Source: Bradyrhizobium sp. ISRA430 (GTDB taxonomy: Bacteria; Pseudomonadota; Alphaproteobacteria; Rhizobiales; Xanthobacteraceae). From it: DNA of 64,000 nucleotides. Positions 1 through 8,830 of this stretch are shown here, piece by piece. The notes under the pieces were generated by a model. That model saw nothing but the letters and a program-made list of their open reading frames with translations, ran no database searches and was not told the origin of the DNA. The first letter of the stretch is position 1; every line of letters starts with the position of its first letter. Location: NCBI RefSeq assembly GCF_029909975.1, contig NZ_CP094516.1:5766001-5830000 (forward strand), read 5' to 3'. The position numbers were made by a program, and so were the translations under genes.

Positions 1-910
1 GCCCGGAGACGTCGATCGGCGCATCGCTCCAGGGCTGGCCGGCTGCGCCCTCGGGCGATTTCGACAGCGGTATGGAAAGCCGCTGGAAGTCGAGATCGAC
101 CTTCACCAAAGGCTTGCTCGCAATGTCGACCGAGGCCCAGCCGTTGAAGGCGCCGTCCCCGAGCGCGCCGCTCAGCCCGTTGATCATCACGATCGGCCCA
201 TTGAGCCGCATGTCGGCGTGGCCCTTCAGTTGCGAGGTCAGCACTTCGGGCATGTCGATGGCGAAATCCACCGGGATGGTCTGCCGCTCGATCGGCGCCG
301 CCGGCGCGGTCGCCTTGATGTCGAACTTGATCGGGCGATTGCCGGCGCGCGCGGTGCCGGTGAAATCGACCTTGCGGTCGCGGCCGGCGATGGCATCGGC
401 GTTGATGGCGCTGATGCGTCCCTCGACCCGGTCGCGGACACGCGAGAACGCAACTTCGCCATCGGTGATCTTGATGCGGTCGATGGCCGCGCCATCCATG
501 TCCACCGCAACGGCGGCCGGCGTCGACGGCGGATTGGTATTCGGCAGGCGCTCGCGCAGCAGCGGCTGGTAGAGCACCGGATGGGTGATGATGAGCTCAC
601 TGATCTTCGGCCGGCCCGACCACACGCTGGACAGCGTCATGTCGGCTTGCACGCTGTCGACCGTCAGGCGCGTGATGCCGCTGCGGTCCTTCGGATCCTG
701 AAGCGTGAGGTCGTTCAGCGTCACGTTCAGCGTGGGCCACAGGCTGACCTTGGTCGTGCCGTCGATCGACAGGCGATAACCTGTCGCGCTCTCGACGCGC
801 GATGCAATCGTCGATGTCAGGAAGCCCGGGGGGATCCCGACCACGAGGAGAAGCGCGATCACGATGATGACGGCGGCAACCGCCGCCCCGGCGAATTTCA
901 CTGCTCTCAT
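1..910 (-). CDS. AsmA family protein, C-terminus beyond window edge
   Basis: The reading frame opens at an ATG at 910 and runs off the left edge, so only the first 303 or so residues are visible. It begins with a short basic stretch (MRAVKFAG) and one hydrophobic segment at about residues 7-30, as in inner-membrane-anchored AsmA proteins with a large periplasmic part. The rest is rich in beta-type repeats such as 'GYRLSIDGTTKVSLWPTLNV' and 'LNDLTLQDPKD', typical of AsmA/TamB-like N-terminal regions. These proteins are linked to outer-membrane and phospholipid homeostasis; the specific role here is unknown. The gene is divergent from the Crp/Fnr gene. The AsmA call is by remembered family resemblance. 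Confidence 0.75.
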   Translation of the reverse strand, partial: MRAVKFAGAAVAAVIIVIALLLVVGIPPGFLTSTIASRVESATGYRLSIDGTTKVSLWPTLNVTLNDLTLQDPKDRSGITRLTVDSVQADMTLSSVWSGRPKISELIITHPVLYQPLLRERLPNTNPPSTPAAVAVDMDGAAIDRIKITDGEVAFSRVRDRVEGRISAINADAIAGRDRKVDFTGTARAGNRPIKFDIKATAPAAPIERQTIPVDFAIDMPEVLTSQLKGHADMRLNGPIVMINGLSGALGDGAFNGWASVDIASKPLVKVDLDFQRLSIPLSKSPEGAAGQPWSDAPIDVSG

Positions 911-1156
911 GTCGACTTTCCAACGATGGACAAGCGGCACCGAACCCGGTCGGTCGCCCGTCTGCGCGGGAGTTTATCCCGGGACGGGAAGCCGCTCCAA
1001 GCGGCCAAAAATAGTCAGGAGGTGCTGCAAAGTTATGTGACTTATGACACACTTATCCGGTGCGGCTTTGACGCGATTCTGATGTTGATGGTTCCAAGGG
1101 GTTTGCCAACGGATTGCCAAAGGAATTGATAGGCGAATTGATAAGGGAATTTTGAG

Positions 1157-1831
1157 ATGAGCAAGCAGGCCGAATTTGCGGTCATTCTGAAGATGAACCC
1201 GATGTTCGCGGATCTCGGGGCCGACGAACTCCAGAGACTGTCCAACCTCTGCCACACTCAGCTCCTGGCGAACGGCGAGGTCCTGTTCCAGAAGGGCGAT
1301 CCTGGCGATGCGCTGTTCGGCGTGCGCCGCGGGCAGATCCGCATCGAGACCGGCGCCGCCGACGGCAGCCGGCTTACGCTGAATTTCATGGGCCCCGGCG
1401 ATCTGTTCGGCGAGGTCGCGGTGCTGGACGGCCAGAATCGCACGGCGGACGCGACGGCCGGCGAAGCCAGTGAGCTGTTCGTGCTGCGGCGCGAGGATTT
1501 TCTCGCCTTCCTCGAGCGCGAGCCGAAGGTCGCGATCAAGCTCATCGCGTTGCTCTGCCAGCGCATCCGCTGGCAGAGCGAGCGCATGGAGGAATCCATG
1601 CTGCAGCCGCTGCCGGTGCGGCTCGCGCGGCGGCTCTGCGCGCTCGCCGCCGATTTCGGCTCCGAGGTGCACATCTCGCAGGAGCAGCTCGGCATCTTCG
1701 TCGGCGCCGCACGCGAAAGCGTCAACCGCCAGCTTCAGGCCTGGCGCAAGGACGCGATCCTCGATCTCCAGCGTGGCCGCATTCTCCTGAAGAACATGAC
1801 GAGGCTGACGTCGATCGCGCGGAATGAGTAG
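1157..1831 (+). CDS. Crp/Fnr family transcriptional regulator
   Basis: This 224-residue cytoplasmic regulator has an N-terminal cyclic-nucleotide-binding beta-roll (about residues 15-115), a long dimerisation helix (about 118-150) and a C-terminal winged helix-turn-helix (about 152-215, with 'ISQEQLGIFVGAARESVNRQ' as the HTH). In the phosphate-binding cassette the Glu (E86 in 'FGEVAVL') and Arg-Thr (R95-T96) typical of cAMP-type pockets are present. Its three Cys (32, 134, 161) do not form an N-terminal Fe-S cluster, so it is not FNR-like. The ATG follows a purine-rich stretch (AAGGGAATTTTGAG). It is convergent with the RND pump gene, with only 23 bases between the two stops. The target regulon cannot be read from the sequence. 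Confidence 0.88.
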   Translation: MSKQAEFAVILKMNPMFADLGADELQRLSNLCHTQLLANGEVLFQKGDPGDALFGVRRGQIRIETGAADGSRLTLNFMGPGDLFGEVAVLDGQNRTADATAGEASELFVLRREDFLAFLEREPKVAIKLIALLCQRIRWQSERMEESMLQPLPVRLARRLCALAADFGSEVHISQEQLGIFVGAARESVNRQLQAWRKDAILDLQRGRILLKNMTRLTSIARNE

Positions 1832-1854
1832 CCAGAGCGAGCCTGGTCCTCCAT

Positions 1855-4800
1855 CTACTCCGCCGGATGCGCGACCTTCTTCGACGCGTGCGCTGCTTCC
1901 GCCGGCGCGGCGCCGGGGGGCGAAGCCGCGTGTTGATCCGCGGTCTCGGCATCCTCGCTGTGCACGATCAGCCGCTTGCCGAAGCGCCAGAACAGGACGC
2001 CGATGTCGTCCATCACCATGAACATCGCCGGCACGAACACCAGCGACAGGATGGTGGAGAACAAGAGGCCGCCGATCACCGCGAGCGCCATCGGCGAGCG
2101 GAATTCGCCGCCGGCGCCGACCGCGAGCGCGCTCGGCGTCATGCCGGCGACCATCGCGATCGTGGTCATCACGATCGGGCGGGCGCGCTTCATGCCGGCG
2201 TCGATCATCGCGTCTTCGCGCGTCTTGCCGGCGTGGATCGCCTCGATCGCGAACTCTACCAGCATGATCGCGTTCTTGGTCACGATGCCCATCAGCATCA
2301 GGATGCCGATCCAGACCGGCGTGGTGAGCTGCTTGCCGGTGACGAGCAGCGCGGCGATCGCGCCGCCGATCGACAGCGGCAGCGAGAACAGGATGGTTAT
2401 CGGTTGCAGGAAGGTGCCGAACAGCAGCACCAGCACCGCATAGACCATCATCAGGCCCGCGGTGATCGCGGTGGCAAAGCCGTCGGACAGTTCGTTCAGG
2501 CTCTCGGCGTCGCCGGACGGTGAGACCTTCACGCCCTTCGGCAGGCTCTTCATCACCGGCAGCTCGTAGATCTTCTTGGTGGCATCGCCCAGCGCCGCAG
2601 AGCCGACGAGATCGGCGGCGACGGTCGCCTGGCGTTCACGGTCGTAGCGGTTGATGCTGGTCGGGCCTTGGTCGAGCTTGACGTCGGCGATGACCGAGAG
2701 CGGCACGCCGCCCTTTTCGCCGTGCTCGCCGAGCGGCACGCGGAGCTGTTCGAGCGTCTTGAGATTGCCGCGCGCGGCGTCCTCGAGCTGCACGCGGATC
2801 GGCACCAGGCGGTCGCCGACGTCGAACTTGGCGAGCGCGGGGCCGACGTCGCCGATGGTCGCGACGCGGATCGTCTGCGACAGGCTTTCGGTCGAGACGC
2901 CGAGGCGCGCGGCGAGGTCGGCGCGCGGCTCGATGCGCAGCTCCGGCCGCTCCAGCGCGGTCTCCGAGATCACGTTGGAGATGGTCGGAATCCGCTTTAT
3001 CTGCGTCGCGAGCTCGCTTGCGACGTTGTTGACGATGTTGGCGTCGACGCCGGTCACGACCAGCGAGATTGCGCGCAGGCCGTTCTCGTCCAGGAACCAG
3101 AAGCGGATGTCGGGGATGTTCTCGAGCTCCTGGCTGATCGAGAATTCGAGCTCGCGCTGGGTGATGTCGCGTTCGGTCTTGGGCGTATAGTTGATGATCA
3201 GGGCGGCGCGGCGCACCTCCTGCGTCCCCGGCGGGACACGGCCGCCGTCGACGAAGATGCTCTTCACCTCCGGACGCTTGCGCAGGCGCGCGACGATGTC
3301 TTCGGTGACCTTCTCGGTGTAGGCGAGCTGGGTGCCGGGCGGCAATTCGATCGCGAGCAGCGAGCGCGCACTGTCCTGCGCGGGCAGGAAGCCCTGCGGC
3401 AGCAGCGTGATGCTCCAGATCGATGCGGCGAAGATGGCAAAGCCGATCACCACGGTGATGAAATAGTGCTTCACCGACCAGGCCACGATCTTGTGGTAGG
3501 TGCGCAGCACGCGGCCCGGCGGCGGCTCCGCGTGATTGTGGTGCTTGAGGAAGTAGGCCGCCAGCATCGGCGTGACGAAGCGCGCCGCCAGCAGCGAGAA
3601 GAACACCTGCACCGAGACGGTGATGCCGAATTGCTTGAAGAACTGGCCGGCGATGCCCGACATGAAGCTCGCCGGCGCGAAGATCGCGATGATGGTGAGC
3701 GAGATCGCGATCACCGCGAGGCCGATTTCATCAGCGGCTTCGAGTGCTGCACGATAAGGCGATTTGCCCATGTTCATGTGCCGCACGATGTTCTCGATCT
3801 CGACGATGGCATCGTCGACCAGAATACCCGTCGACAGCGTGATGGCGAGGAAGCTGACGAGGTTAAGCGAGAAACCGAGGATGTCCATCGCCCAGAACGC
3901 CGGGAAGATCGACAGCGGCAGCGAGATCGCGGCGATGATGGTGGCGCGCAGGTCGCGCAGGAACAACAGCACGATGATGACGGCGAGGATCGCGCCTTCG
4001 AACAGGGTCGAGATCGCCGCCTCGTAATTGCCCTTGGTGTATTCGACCGAGGTGTCGATCAGCTTGAGGTCGACGTCCGGATAGGCGGCCTTGAGCACGT
4101 CGATGCGCTTCTGCACGGCGGCGGCGACCACGACGTCGCTGGCGCCCTTGGAGCGCTTGATGCCGAGTGCCACGACCGGCTCGCCGTTGAAGCGGGCGAA
4201 GGTGCGGCGGTCGGCGATGGTGTCGGTGACGGTACCGAGATCGTCGAGCCGGACCTCGCCGCCGCCGAACAGCGGGATCATGGTGCCGGTGAGATCGCCC
4301 AGCGTCTTGGCGCCGGCAAGCGTGCGGATCGCCTGGTCATTCTTGCCGATCTCGGCCCGGCCGCCGGCGACGTCGACATTGGTGCCGCGCAAGCTCTGGC
4401 TGACATTGACGGCAGTCAGCCCCATCGCCTGCAGGCGGTCGGGATCGAGCGAGACCAGGATCTCGCGCTCGACACCGCCGATGCGCTCGACCTGGGCGAC
4501 GCCGCGCACGCCCTGCAGCGCGCGCTTGACCACGTCGTCGACGAAATAGGAAAGCTGCTCCGGCGTCTTGCCGGGCGAGATCGCGGCGTAGGTGACGATC
4601 GGCAGGCCGATCACGTCGACGCGCTGGATCAGCGGCTCGGTGACGTTCTGCGGCAGGTTGGAGCGCACGCGCGTGACGGCGTCCTTGACGTCGTTGAGCG
4701 CGCGGTCGGTGTTGGTCTCGAGCGCGAACTGGATCGTGGTGACCGACAGGCCGTCGGTGATCGACGAGGTGATGTGCCGCACACCCTCGACGCCGGAGAC

Positions 4801-5016
4801 CGCGTCTTCAACCGTCTTGGTGACCTGGGACTCAAGCTCGGCGGGCGCCGCGCCAAACTGCGATACCGCGACCGAGATCACGGGAATATCGGCCGAGGGC
4901 AGCCGCGTCACCGCAAGCTTGGTGAAGGAGACCCAGCCGAGGATCAGGAGGATGATCGAAAAGACGACCGACGGCAGCGGATTGCGGATCGACCATGCCG
5001 AAATATTGAGAGCCAT
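1855..5016 (-). CDS. RND efflux transporter permease (HAE1/AcrB-like)
   Basis: The 1053-residue protein is an inner-membrane proton-driven efflux pump subunit. It starts with the typical 'MALNISAWSIRNPLPSVVFS' and TM1, then a large periplasmic loop and a block of membrane helices. TM4 carries the acidic pair in 'GILVDDAIVEIENIV' near residue 400, which is the proton-relay signature. A second periplasmic loop and a second helix block follow, with 'GIVTKNAIMLVEFAIEA' near residue 930. The length is normal for the family. Its ATG shares one base with the stop of the adaptor gene (TGATG), so the two are translationally coupled. No outer-membrane factor gene lies beside it. The substrate is unknown; the acidic C-terminal tail is unremarkable. 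Confidence 0.93.
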   Translation of the reverse strand: MALNISAWSIRNPLPSVVFSIILLILGWVSFTKLAVTRLPSADIPVISVAVSQFGAAPAELESQVTKTVEDAVSGVEGVRHITSSITDGLSVTTIQFALETNTDRALNDVKDAVTRVRSNLPQNVTEPLIQRVDVIGLPIVTYAAISPGKTPEQLSYFVDDVVKRALQGVRGVAQVERIGGVEREILVSLDPDRLQAMGLTAVNVSQSLRGTNVDVAGGRAEIGKNDQAIRTLAGAKTLGDLTGTMIPLFGGGEVRLDDLGTVTDTIADRRTFARFNGEPVVALGIKRSKGASDVVVAAAVQKRIDVLKAAYPDVDLKLIDTSVEYTKGNYEAAISTLFEGAILAVIIVLLFLRDLRATIIAAISLPLSIFPAFWAMDILGFSLNLVSFLAITLSTGILVDDAIVEIENIVRHMNMGKSPYRAALEAADEIGLAVIAISLTIIAIFAPASFMSGIAGQFFKQFGITVSVQVFFSLLAARFVTPMLAAYFLKHHNHAEPPPGRVLRTYHKIVAWSVKHYFITVVIGFAIFAASIWSITLLPQGFLPAQDSARSLLAIELPPGTQLAYTEKVTEDIVARLRKRPEVKSIFVDGGRVPPGTQEVRRAALIINYTPKTERDITQRELEFSISQELENIPDIRFWFLDENGLRAISLVVTGVDANIVNNVASELATQIKRIPTISNVISETALERPELRIEPRADLAARLGVSTESLSQTIRVATIGDVGPALAKFDVGDRLVPIRVQLEDAARGNLKTLEQLRVPLGEHGEKGGVPLSVIADVKLDQGPTSINRYDRERQATVAADLVGSAALGDATKKIYELPVMKSLPKGVKVSPSGDAESLNELSDGFATAITAGLMMVYAVLVLLFGTFLQPITILFSLPLSIGGAIAALLVTGKQLTTPVWIGILMLMGIVTKNAIMLVEFAIEAIHAGKTREDAMIDAGMKRARPIVMTTIAMVAGMTPSALAVGAGGEFRSPMALAVIGGLLFSTILSLVFVPAMFMVMDDIGVLFWRFGKRLIVHSEDAETADQHAASPPGAAPAEAAHASKKVAHPAE

Positions 5017-5945
5017 CAGCGTACTCGCGATCGATCGATTTCATCGGCGAAGACAGTCTTGATCTGGTCGCCGTCATGCAGCGAAGAGCCGGCGTCGGCC
5101 ACGACGATTTCGCCGACGTCGAGCCCTTCCAGGATTTCCGTCGAGCTGTCGGACGTCAGTCCGACCCGCACCTTGCGCGTCTCGACCGTATTGCCTTTGA
5201 CCACCTGGACGGTGAGATGGTCAATGGCGGTCTTGGGAACCGCAACGCCGCAGCTTCGCTTGGCGTCGATCGAGGCGCGGGCGAACATGCCGACCTTCAG
5301 CGACGGATTGTTGGTGACGCTGATGCGGACGCGCCCGAGCTGGGTGGCGCGGTCGATTTCGGGCGACACCAGCCGGACCCGTCCGATCAGATCGGGCGCG
5401 TCGTCGCGGCTGATCCGCACGGTGGCGCCGGGGCTGAGCTTGGGCATGTGCACGGCCGGAACCTGCGCGTCGAGCTCGATCTCGCCGTTGACGGCGATGC
5501 GGAACATCGGACCCGCCTGCGGCGAGGCCGGCGCACCGACGATGGTGCGGACTTCGGTGACGAGACCCGGCGCCGGCGCCTTCAACGAGATCGGGCCTTG
5601 CTGACCTGGCCGTGCCGGCTGGCCCGGAATCTGCGGCGGCGCCGTCAGGCGCGCCAGCTCCTGGTTGTCGGTGACAACGGCGCCTTCCGTGACGAAGACA
5701 TCGGTGACCCTGGATCCCTCCTGGTCGGCCACGACCACGGCTTCGCGTCGCGGCACGAAGAAGCCGGTCACCCGCACCAGATCGGAGAAGCAGGCGTTGG
5801 TCGCCTTCGTCACGACGACGAGCGCCTGGTTCGGCGTTTCCTTCACTTCGGGACGATGCCGATGCTCGAACAAGTAATAGCCGACGCCGAGCGCAATGAT
5901 GAGCGCCACGGTTGCGGCAGGCTTGAGATATTCGGTGGCCTTCAT
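5016..5945 (-). CDS. RND periplasmic adaptor (membrane fusion protein)
   Basis: This 309-residue HlyD/MFP-type adaptor would bridge the adjacent RND pump to an outer-membrane channel. It has one N-terminal transmembrane segment (about residues 9-26), then a lipoyl/barrel-sandwich region (about 55-150, broken by a Pro-rich stretch 'PPQIPGQPARPGQQGP'), a beta-barrel and a membrane-proximal domain ending at about residue 300. An ATG 84 bases upstream is in frame, but the start at 5945 has AGGATGA just upstream and begins with the expected membrane anchor. The hairpin coiled coil is short or absent, so it resembles the smaller adaptors. It is followed directly by the pump gene (one-base overlap). 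Confidence 0.85.
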   Translation of the reverse strand: MKATEYLKPAATVALIIALGVGYYLFEHRHRPEVKETPNQALVVVTKATNACFSDLVRVTGFFVPRREAVVVADQEGSRVTDVFVTEGAVVTDNQELARLTAPPQIPGQPARPGQQGPISLKAPAPGLVTEVRTIVGAPASPQAGPMFRIAVNGEIELDAQVPAVHMPKLSPGATVRISRDDAPDLIGRVRLVSPEIDRATQLGRVRISVTNNPSLKVGMFARASIDAKRSCGVAVPKTAIDHLTVQVVKGNTVETRKVRVGLTSDSSTEILEGLDVGEIVVADAGSSLHDGDQIKTVFADEIDRSRVR

Positions 5946-6018
5946 CGCCGGATCATCCTGGCCTGGCTCACGGCCGTCCGCACGAGGCCTGCTGAGAGCG
6001 TTTCCCTGAAACAAAGCG

Positions 6019-6042
6019 GCGTCCCGCAAGGCTGCGGGACGC
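6019..6042 (-). terminator. Rho-independent terminator after the OmpA-like gene
   Basis: A perfect 10-bp stem (GCGTCCCGCA / TGCGGGACGC) with a four-base loop is followed on the minus strand by CGCTTTGTTT. It lies downstream of the OmpA-like gene and upstream of the adaptor start, so it would separate the two transcription units at least partly. Confidence 0.6.
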
Positions 6043-6102
6043 GCTCCGAAGGCGAGACTTTACACCACATCACGACGGATCACTTCGAGAATTGCGTCGT
6101 GG

Positions 6103-6774
6103 TCACTTCGATGCGGTGGTCTTGTTTTCCATGTTGACGACCTGCACGCGGCGGTTCACCTCCGCCATCGGCTGGCTCGGATCCTTCAGCTTGCTCTTGC
6201 CGTAGCCGACGGTGACGAGGTCGGCCGCGGGGATGCTGTACTTTTCCATGAGATAGCGCTTGATCGAATCCGCGCGGCGCTCCGACAGGTCCTGATTGTA
6301 GGCTTCGCCGCCGGCGGCGTCGGTGTGGCCGGCGACCACGAAGGTCGAGCCCTTCAGGTCCGGGCTGGTCAGCGCACGGCCGAGCGCCTGGACCGAGGAC
6401 AGCGACTTGGCGCTGATATTGGCCGAGTTGTAGTCGAAGGTGATCTCGAGATCGATGTTCGGCTTGTCCTTGGCCACCGAGGCGATCTCCTCGCGCTCGG
6501 TGACCGAGAGCGAACGCGTAGCGCGTCCGCGGACGGACTGGAGCAGCTTGGTCTCCGCTGCGCTCGGCGCGGGATCGGCCTGCGGGCCGATCGAAAGGCC
6601 GCGGGTGAGGGGCTTCTTCGGCGGCGGCGCCAGGGCGCGAACGATCTCATCCTCGCTGACATTCTTGCTGTTGCCGTCATCGCCCGCGCGCACGGGTGAT
6701 GGCGCCAGCGACAGGGCGGTGCCAATCGCGAAGATGGAAAGGATCGCGGTAAGTCCCTTTGCAGCCAATCTCAT
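6103..6774 (-). CDS. OmpA family protein (peptidoglycan-binding outer-membrane/periplasmic protein)
   Basis: The protein has 223 residues. A Sec signal peptide ends near residue 30 (SPVRA/GDD). A linker of about 80 residues follows and then a C-terminal OmpA domain (about 108-215). The domain shows 'FDYNSANIS', 'VAGHTDAAGGEAYNQDLSER' and 'RRADSIKRYL', then 'EVNRRVQVV'. The Asp of HTD and the Arg of the NRR motif are the residues that contact meso-diaminopimelate in this family. There is no beta-barrel, so it is likely a periplasmic or lipid-independent peptidoglycan linker rather than a porin. It sits upstream of the adaptor-pump pair on the same strand, but a terminator hairpin lies between them. 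Confidence 0.88.
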   Translation of the reverse strand: MRLAAKGLTAILSIFAIGTALSLAPSPVRAGDDGNSKNVSEDEIVRALAPPPKKPLTRGLSIGPQADPAPSAAETKLLQSVRGRATRSLSVTEREEIASVAKDKPNIDLEITFDYNSANISAKSLSSVQALGRALTSPDLKGSTFVVAGHTDAAGGEAYNQDLSERRADSIKRYLMEKYSIPAADLVTVGYGKSKLKDPSQPMAEVNRRVQVVNMENKTTASK

Positions 6775-6919
6775 TGCCTGTCCCTCCTGCGCAGCCAGCG
6801 CGCGCGGTTCTAAAAAATTTGTGCAATAAGCCCCCAGAAGGCCGCTTGCGGCATCGTCAAATTAGTCGCCGGCGGGGCCGCAGGGTTCGAGGCGCGCCCC
6901 GCCTCAGCTCAAAAAAATA

Positions 6920-8446
6920 TCAACGCACTCCGTAACTTGCGAATTCCTGAACGATGTTCGGGTCCATCGCCTTGGCATTGGCGATGTCCAGTGTACCCTC
7001 CTGCGCCGAGCCGTTGCGCTGCTTGGCGAGGCCCCGTCCATAGAGCGAGGAGGTCAGGCGCGGGTTGATCTTCAGCGCCGCGTCGAAATCGGCGATGGCA
7101 TTCTTCACCGCGCCGGATTTCAGGTTGACGAGGCCCCGGCTGTCCAGCGCATCGACGAAATTCGGCCGCAGCCGCAGCGCCTCGTTGCAATCTTTCAGCG
7201 CGCCCTGGAGATCGCCGACTACGGTGCGGGTCCAGCAGCGGTTGTTCAGCGCCTCGACGTCCTTCGGATTGATCCGCAGCGTGCCGTCAAAATCCTTGAT
7301 GGCGAGGTCGTAGGCGCCCTTGCTGGCATAGACTTGGCCGCGCCGGTACAGCGCGTTCACGTCATCGGGGTTGGCGGCGATCTTCGCTGTGAGGCCCTTG
7401 ATCGTGGGATCGTCAGCCAGCAGGGCCTGACTCGGGCCGCTGTCGGTGCTGGTGCTCGGCGTGGCGACGGGATCGGCCGGCTTCACCGGCGGTGGCGGCG
7501 GCGGCAAGGCGGCCTCGACCTGCGGCTTCGCAGATGGGGCCGGGGCCGGCGCGACAGTCGCTTCCGCCGGCGGCTTTGGCGGAGGAGGCGGTGACGGCGG
7601 GGCGGGCGGCGCAGGCGGCGGATTGTTGGCGACCACGGCGGGTGGTGGAGCGGGAGGCGGCGGCGTTGTCGCCGCCGTCGGGCGCGATCCGCCGGCGCCT
7701 GGAATGAACGAGAAGTCCTCGGCCAATGAGGACGAGATCCAGGGCACCTGCTCGCCGCGCGAGGCGCGCGTGACGCCCATCTTGGTGCGGTTCAGCGTCT
7801 CCTCCGCCATCAGGTCGGGGACGCGGATTTCCTTGAGCAACTCCTGGACGAACAGGCTGTGGTCGCCGCCGGCGTCCGAGACCACCGAGGCCAGCGCCGC
7901 CGAATACATGACCAGCGTGCCGTTCGGCGCGATGACCGGCGTTAGCCCTGCCGAGAAGCTGCGGAACCGGCGCTCGAACGGATTGCGCCTGGAGGCATCG
8001 ATCAGCGCGATCTTGACGCCGGCGCCACGGGTGTTGAGTTCGCCGAGGATGGTTTCGATGCTGAAGCCGTCGCGGCGCACGTCCGACTCGGTCCAGATCT
8101 GCGCATCGATCGGGATCATGTAGCTCTGGCGCGCCGACTGGATGCCGAAACCGCTGAAGAAGACCAGCGCCACCGCACCCGGCTTGATCTTGCCGTAGAG
8201 CTTGTCGAAGGCGCGGCGCATGGCATCGCCGGTCAGGTTCTCGCCGATCTCGACGGAAAAGCCGTCCCGTTTGAGTTCGTCGGCAACATCGCGTGCGTCG
8301 TTGATCGGTTCCTTCAGCGGGCTGTCCGCGTCCGGATATTTGGCGTTGCCGATGACCAGCGCAAAACGGTCACCGGCCGCCAGCGATGGCGCGGTCGGAA
8401 GCAGCGAGACGAGCAACGGCAGAAGAAAAAGGAAGCGAATTTTCAT
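6920..8446 (-). CDS. Caspase-fold (peptidase C14-like) protein with TPR repeats, catalytic residues lost
   Basis: The 508-residue exported protein has a signal peptide (cleaved near residue 24, SLAA/GDR), a caspase-like domain (about 27-245), a long Pro/Ala-rich linker (about 255-345) and three or four TPR units (about 355-500: 'NALYRRGQVYASKGAYDLAI', 'VEALNNRCWTRTVVGDLQGA', 'VDALDSRGLVNLKSGAVKNA'). The fold signatures are intact ('FALVIGNAKYPD', 'SYMIPIDA'). The catalytic His position, normally GHG, reads SGFG (Phe100), and the catalytic Cys position, normally DACR, reads IDASRR (Ser152). It is therefore predicted to be proteolytically inactive, perhaps a scaffold or binding protein. A paralogue at 45945-47720 keeps both residues. 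No operon partner is evident. Confidence 0.85.
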   Translation of the reverse strand: MKIRFLFLLPLLVSLLPTAPSLAAGDRFALVIGNAKYPDADSPLKEPINDARDVADELKRDGFSVEIGENLTGDAMRRAFDKLYGKIKPGAVALVFFSGFGIQSARQSYMIPIDAQIWTESDVRRDGFSIETILGELNTRGAGVKIALIDASRRNPFERRFRSFSAGLTPVIAPNGTLVMYSAALASVVSDAGGDHSLFVQELLKEIRVPDLMAEETLNRTKMGVTRASRGEQVPWISSSLAEDFSFIPGAGGSRPTAATTPPPPAPPPAVVANNPPPAPPAPPSPPPPPKPPAEATVAPAPAPSAKPQVEAALPPPPPPVKPADPVATPSTSTDSGPSQALLADDPTIKGLTAKIAANPDDVNALYRRGQVYASKGAYDLAIKDFDGTLRINPKDVEALNNRCWTRTVVGDLQGALKDCNEALRLRPNFVDALDSRGLVNLKSGAVKNAIADFDAALKINPRLTSSLYGRGLAKQRNGSAQEGTLDIANAKAMDPNIVQEFASYGVR

Positions 8447-8830
8447 AATCAGCGCGGTCCAGCCAAAAGGGCGCCGTTCCCAGCTTGCGCCGCGGCGACC
8501 TTAACTTACGCTATTTGCATTATCAAACCGGGGGGAGGGGGCGTCAACCGCTTGGAGATTCGGCATTATCGCGACAATTGACCGCGATGCCGCTGCAAGT
8601 TGCGAAGGGAATAGATCGGCCGTCACGGCTTCGCTCGACGAAAGTTCGATTCAGGGCCCAAGCCTCTTGGGGGGCGATCCATGTTAGGCCGGCCATGGCG
8701 ACGAAAGTGTGATTGGTCTCACATGATGGCGCGCGATGCGCCATAGTCCGGCAGCGTTTGACGTTTGCGACGGAGAATGGCTTGGTGCGCGGGATCGTCC
8801 CGAAAGGCTCCTTCAGAAAAAAGCAAAACC
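8447..8830. other. 384-bp intergenic region between divergent genes
   Basis: No convincing gene, RNA or repeat was recognised. It must hold the promoters for the pseudo-caspase gene (minus) and the MBL hydrolase (plus). A GTTCC at 8476-8480 has no matching AACG at the EcfG spacing. Short ORFs in it lack ribosome-binding sites and family features. Confidence 0.5.

Noticed and set aside
2668..5604. A 978-codon open frame on the plus strand across the RND pump and adaptor genes
   Set aside because: It is the antisense shadow of a GC-rich gene pair; its protein is low-complexity His/Asp/Arg/Gly with no family motifs, while the minus strand encodes complete RND and adaptor proteins.
6920..8446. 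Frameshift or sequencing error explaining the missing caspase residues
   Set aside because: The frame is continuous and both changes are single-codon substitutions in otherwise conserved motifs.
8476..8480. GTTCC upstream of the pseudo-caspase gene as an EcfG -35 element
   Set aside because: No AACG at 16 or 17 bases spacing.
8544..8744. A 66-codon minus-strand frame in the 8.4-8.8 kb gap
   Set aside because: No ribosome-binding site or signal or domain pattern; it lies in a promoter region.
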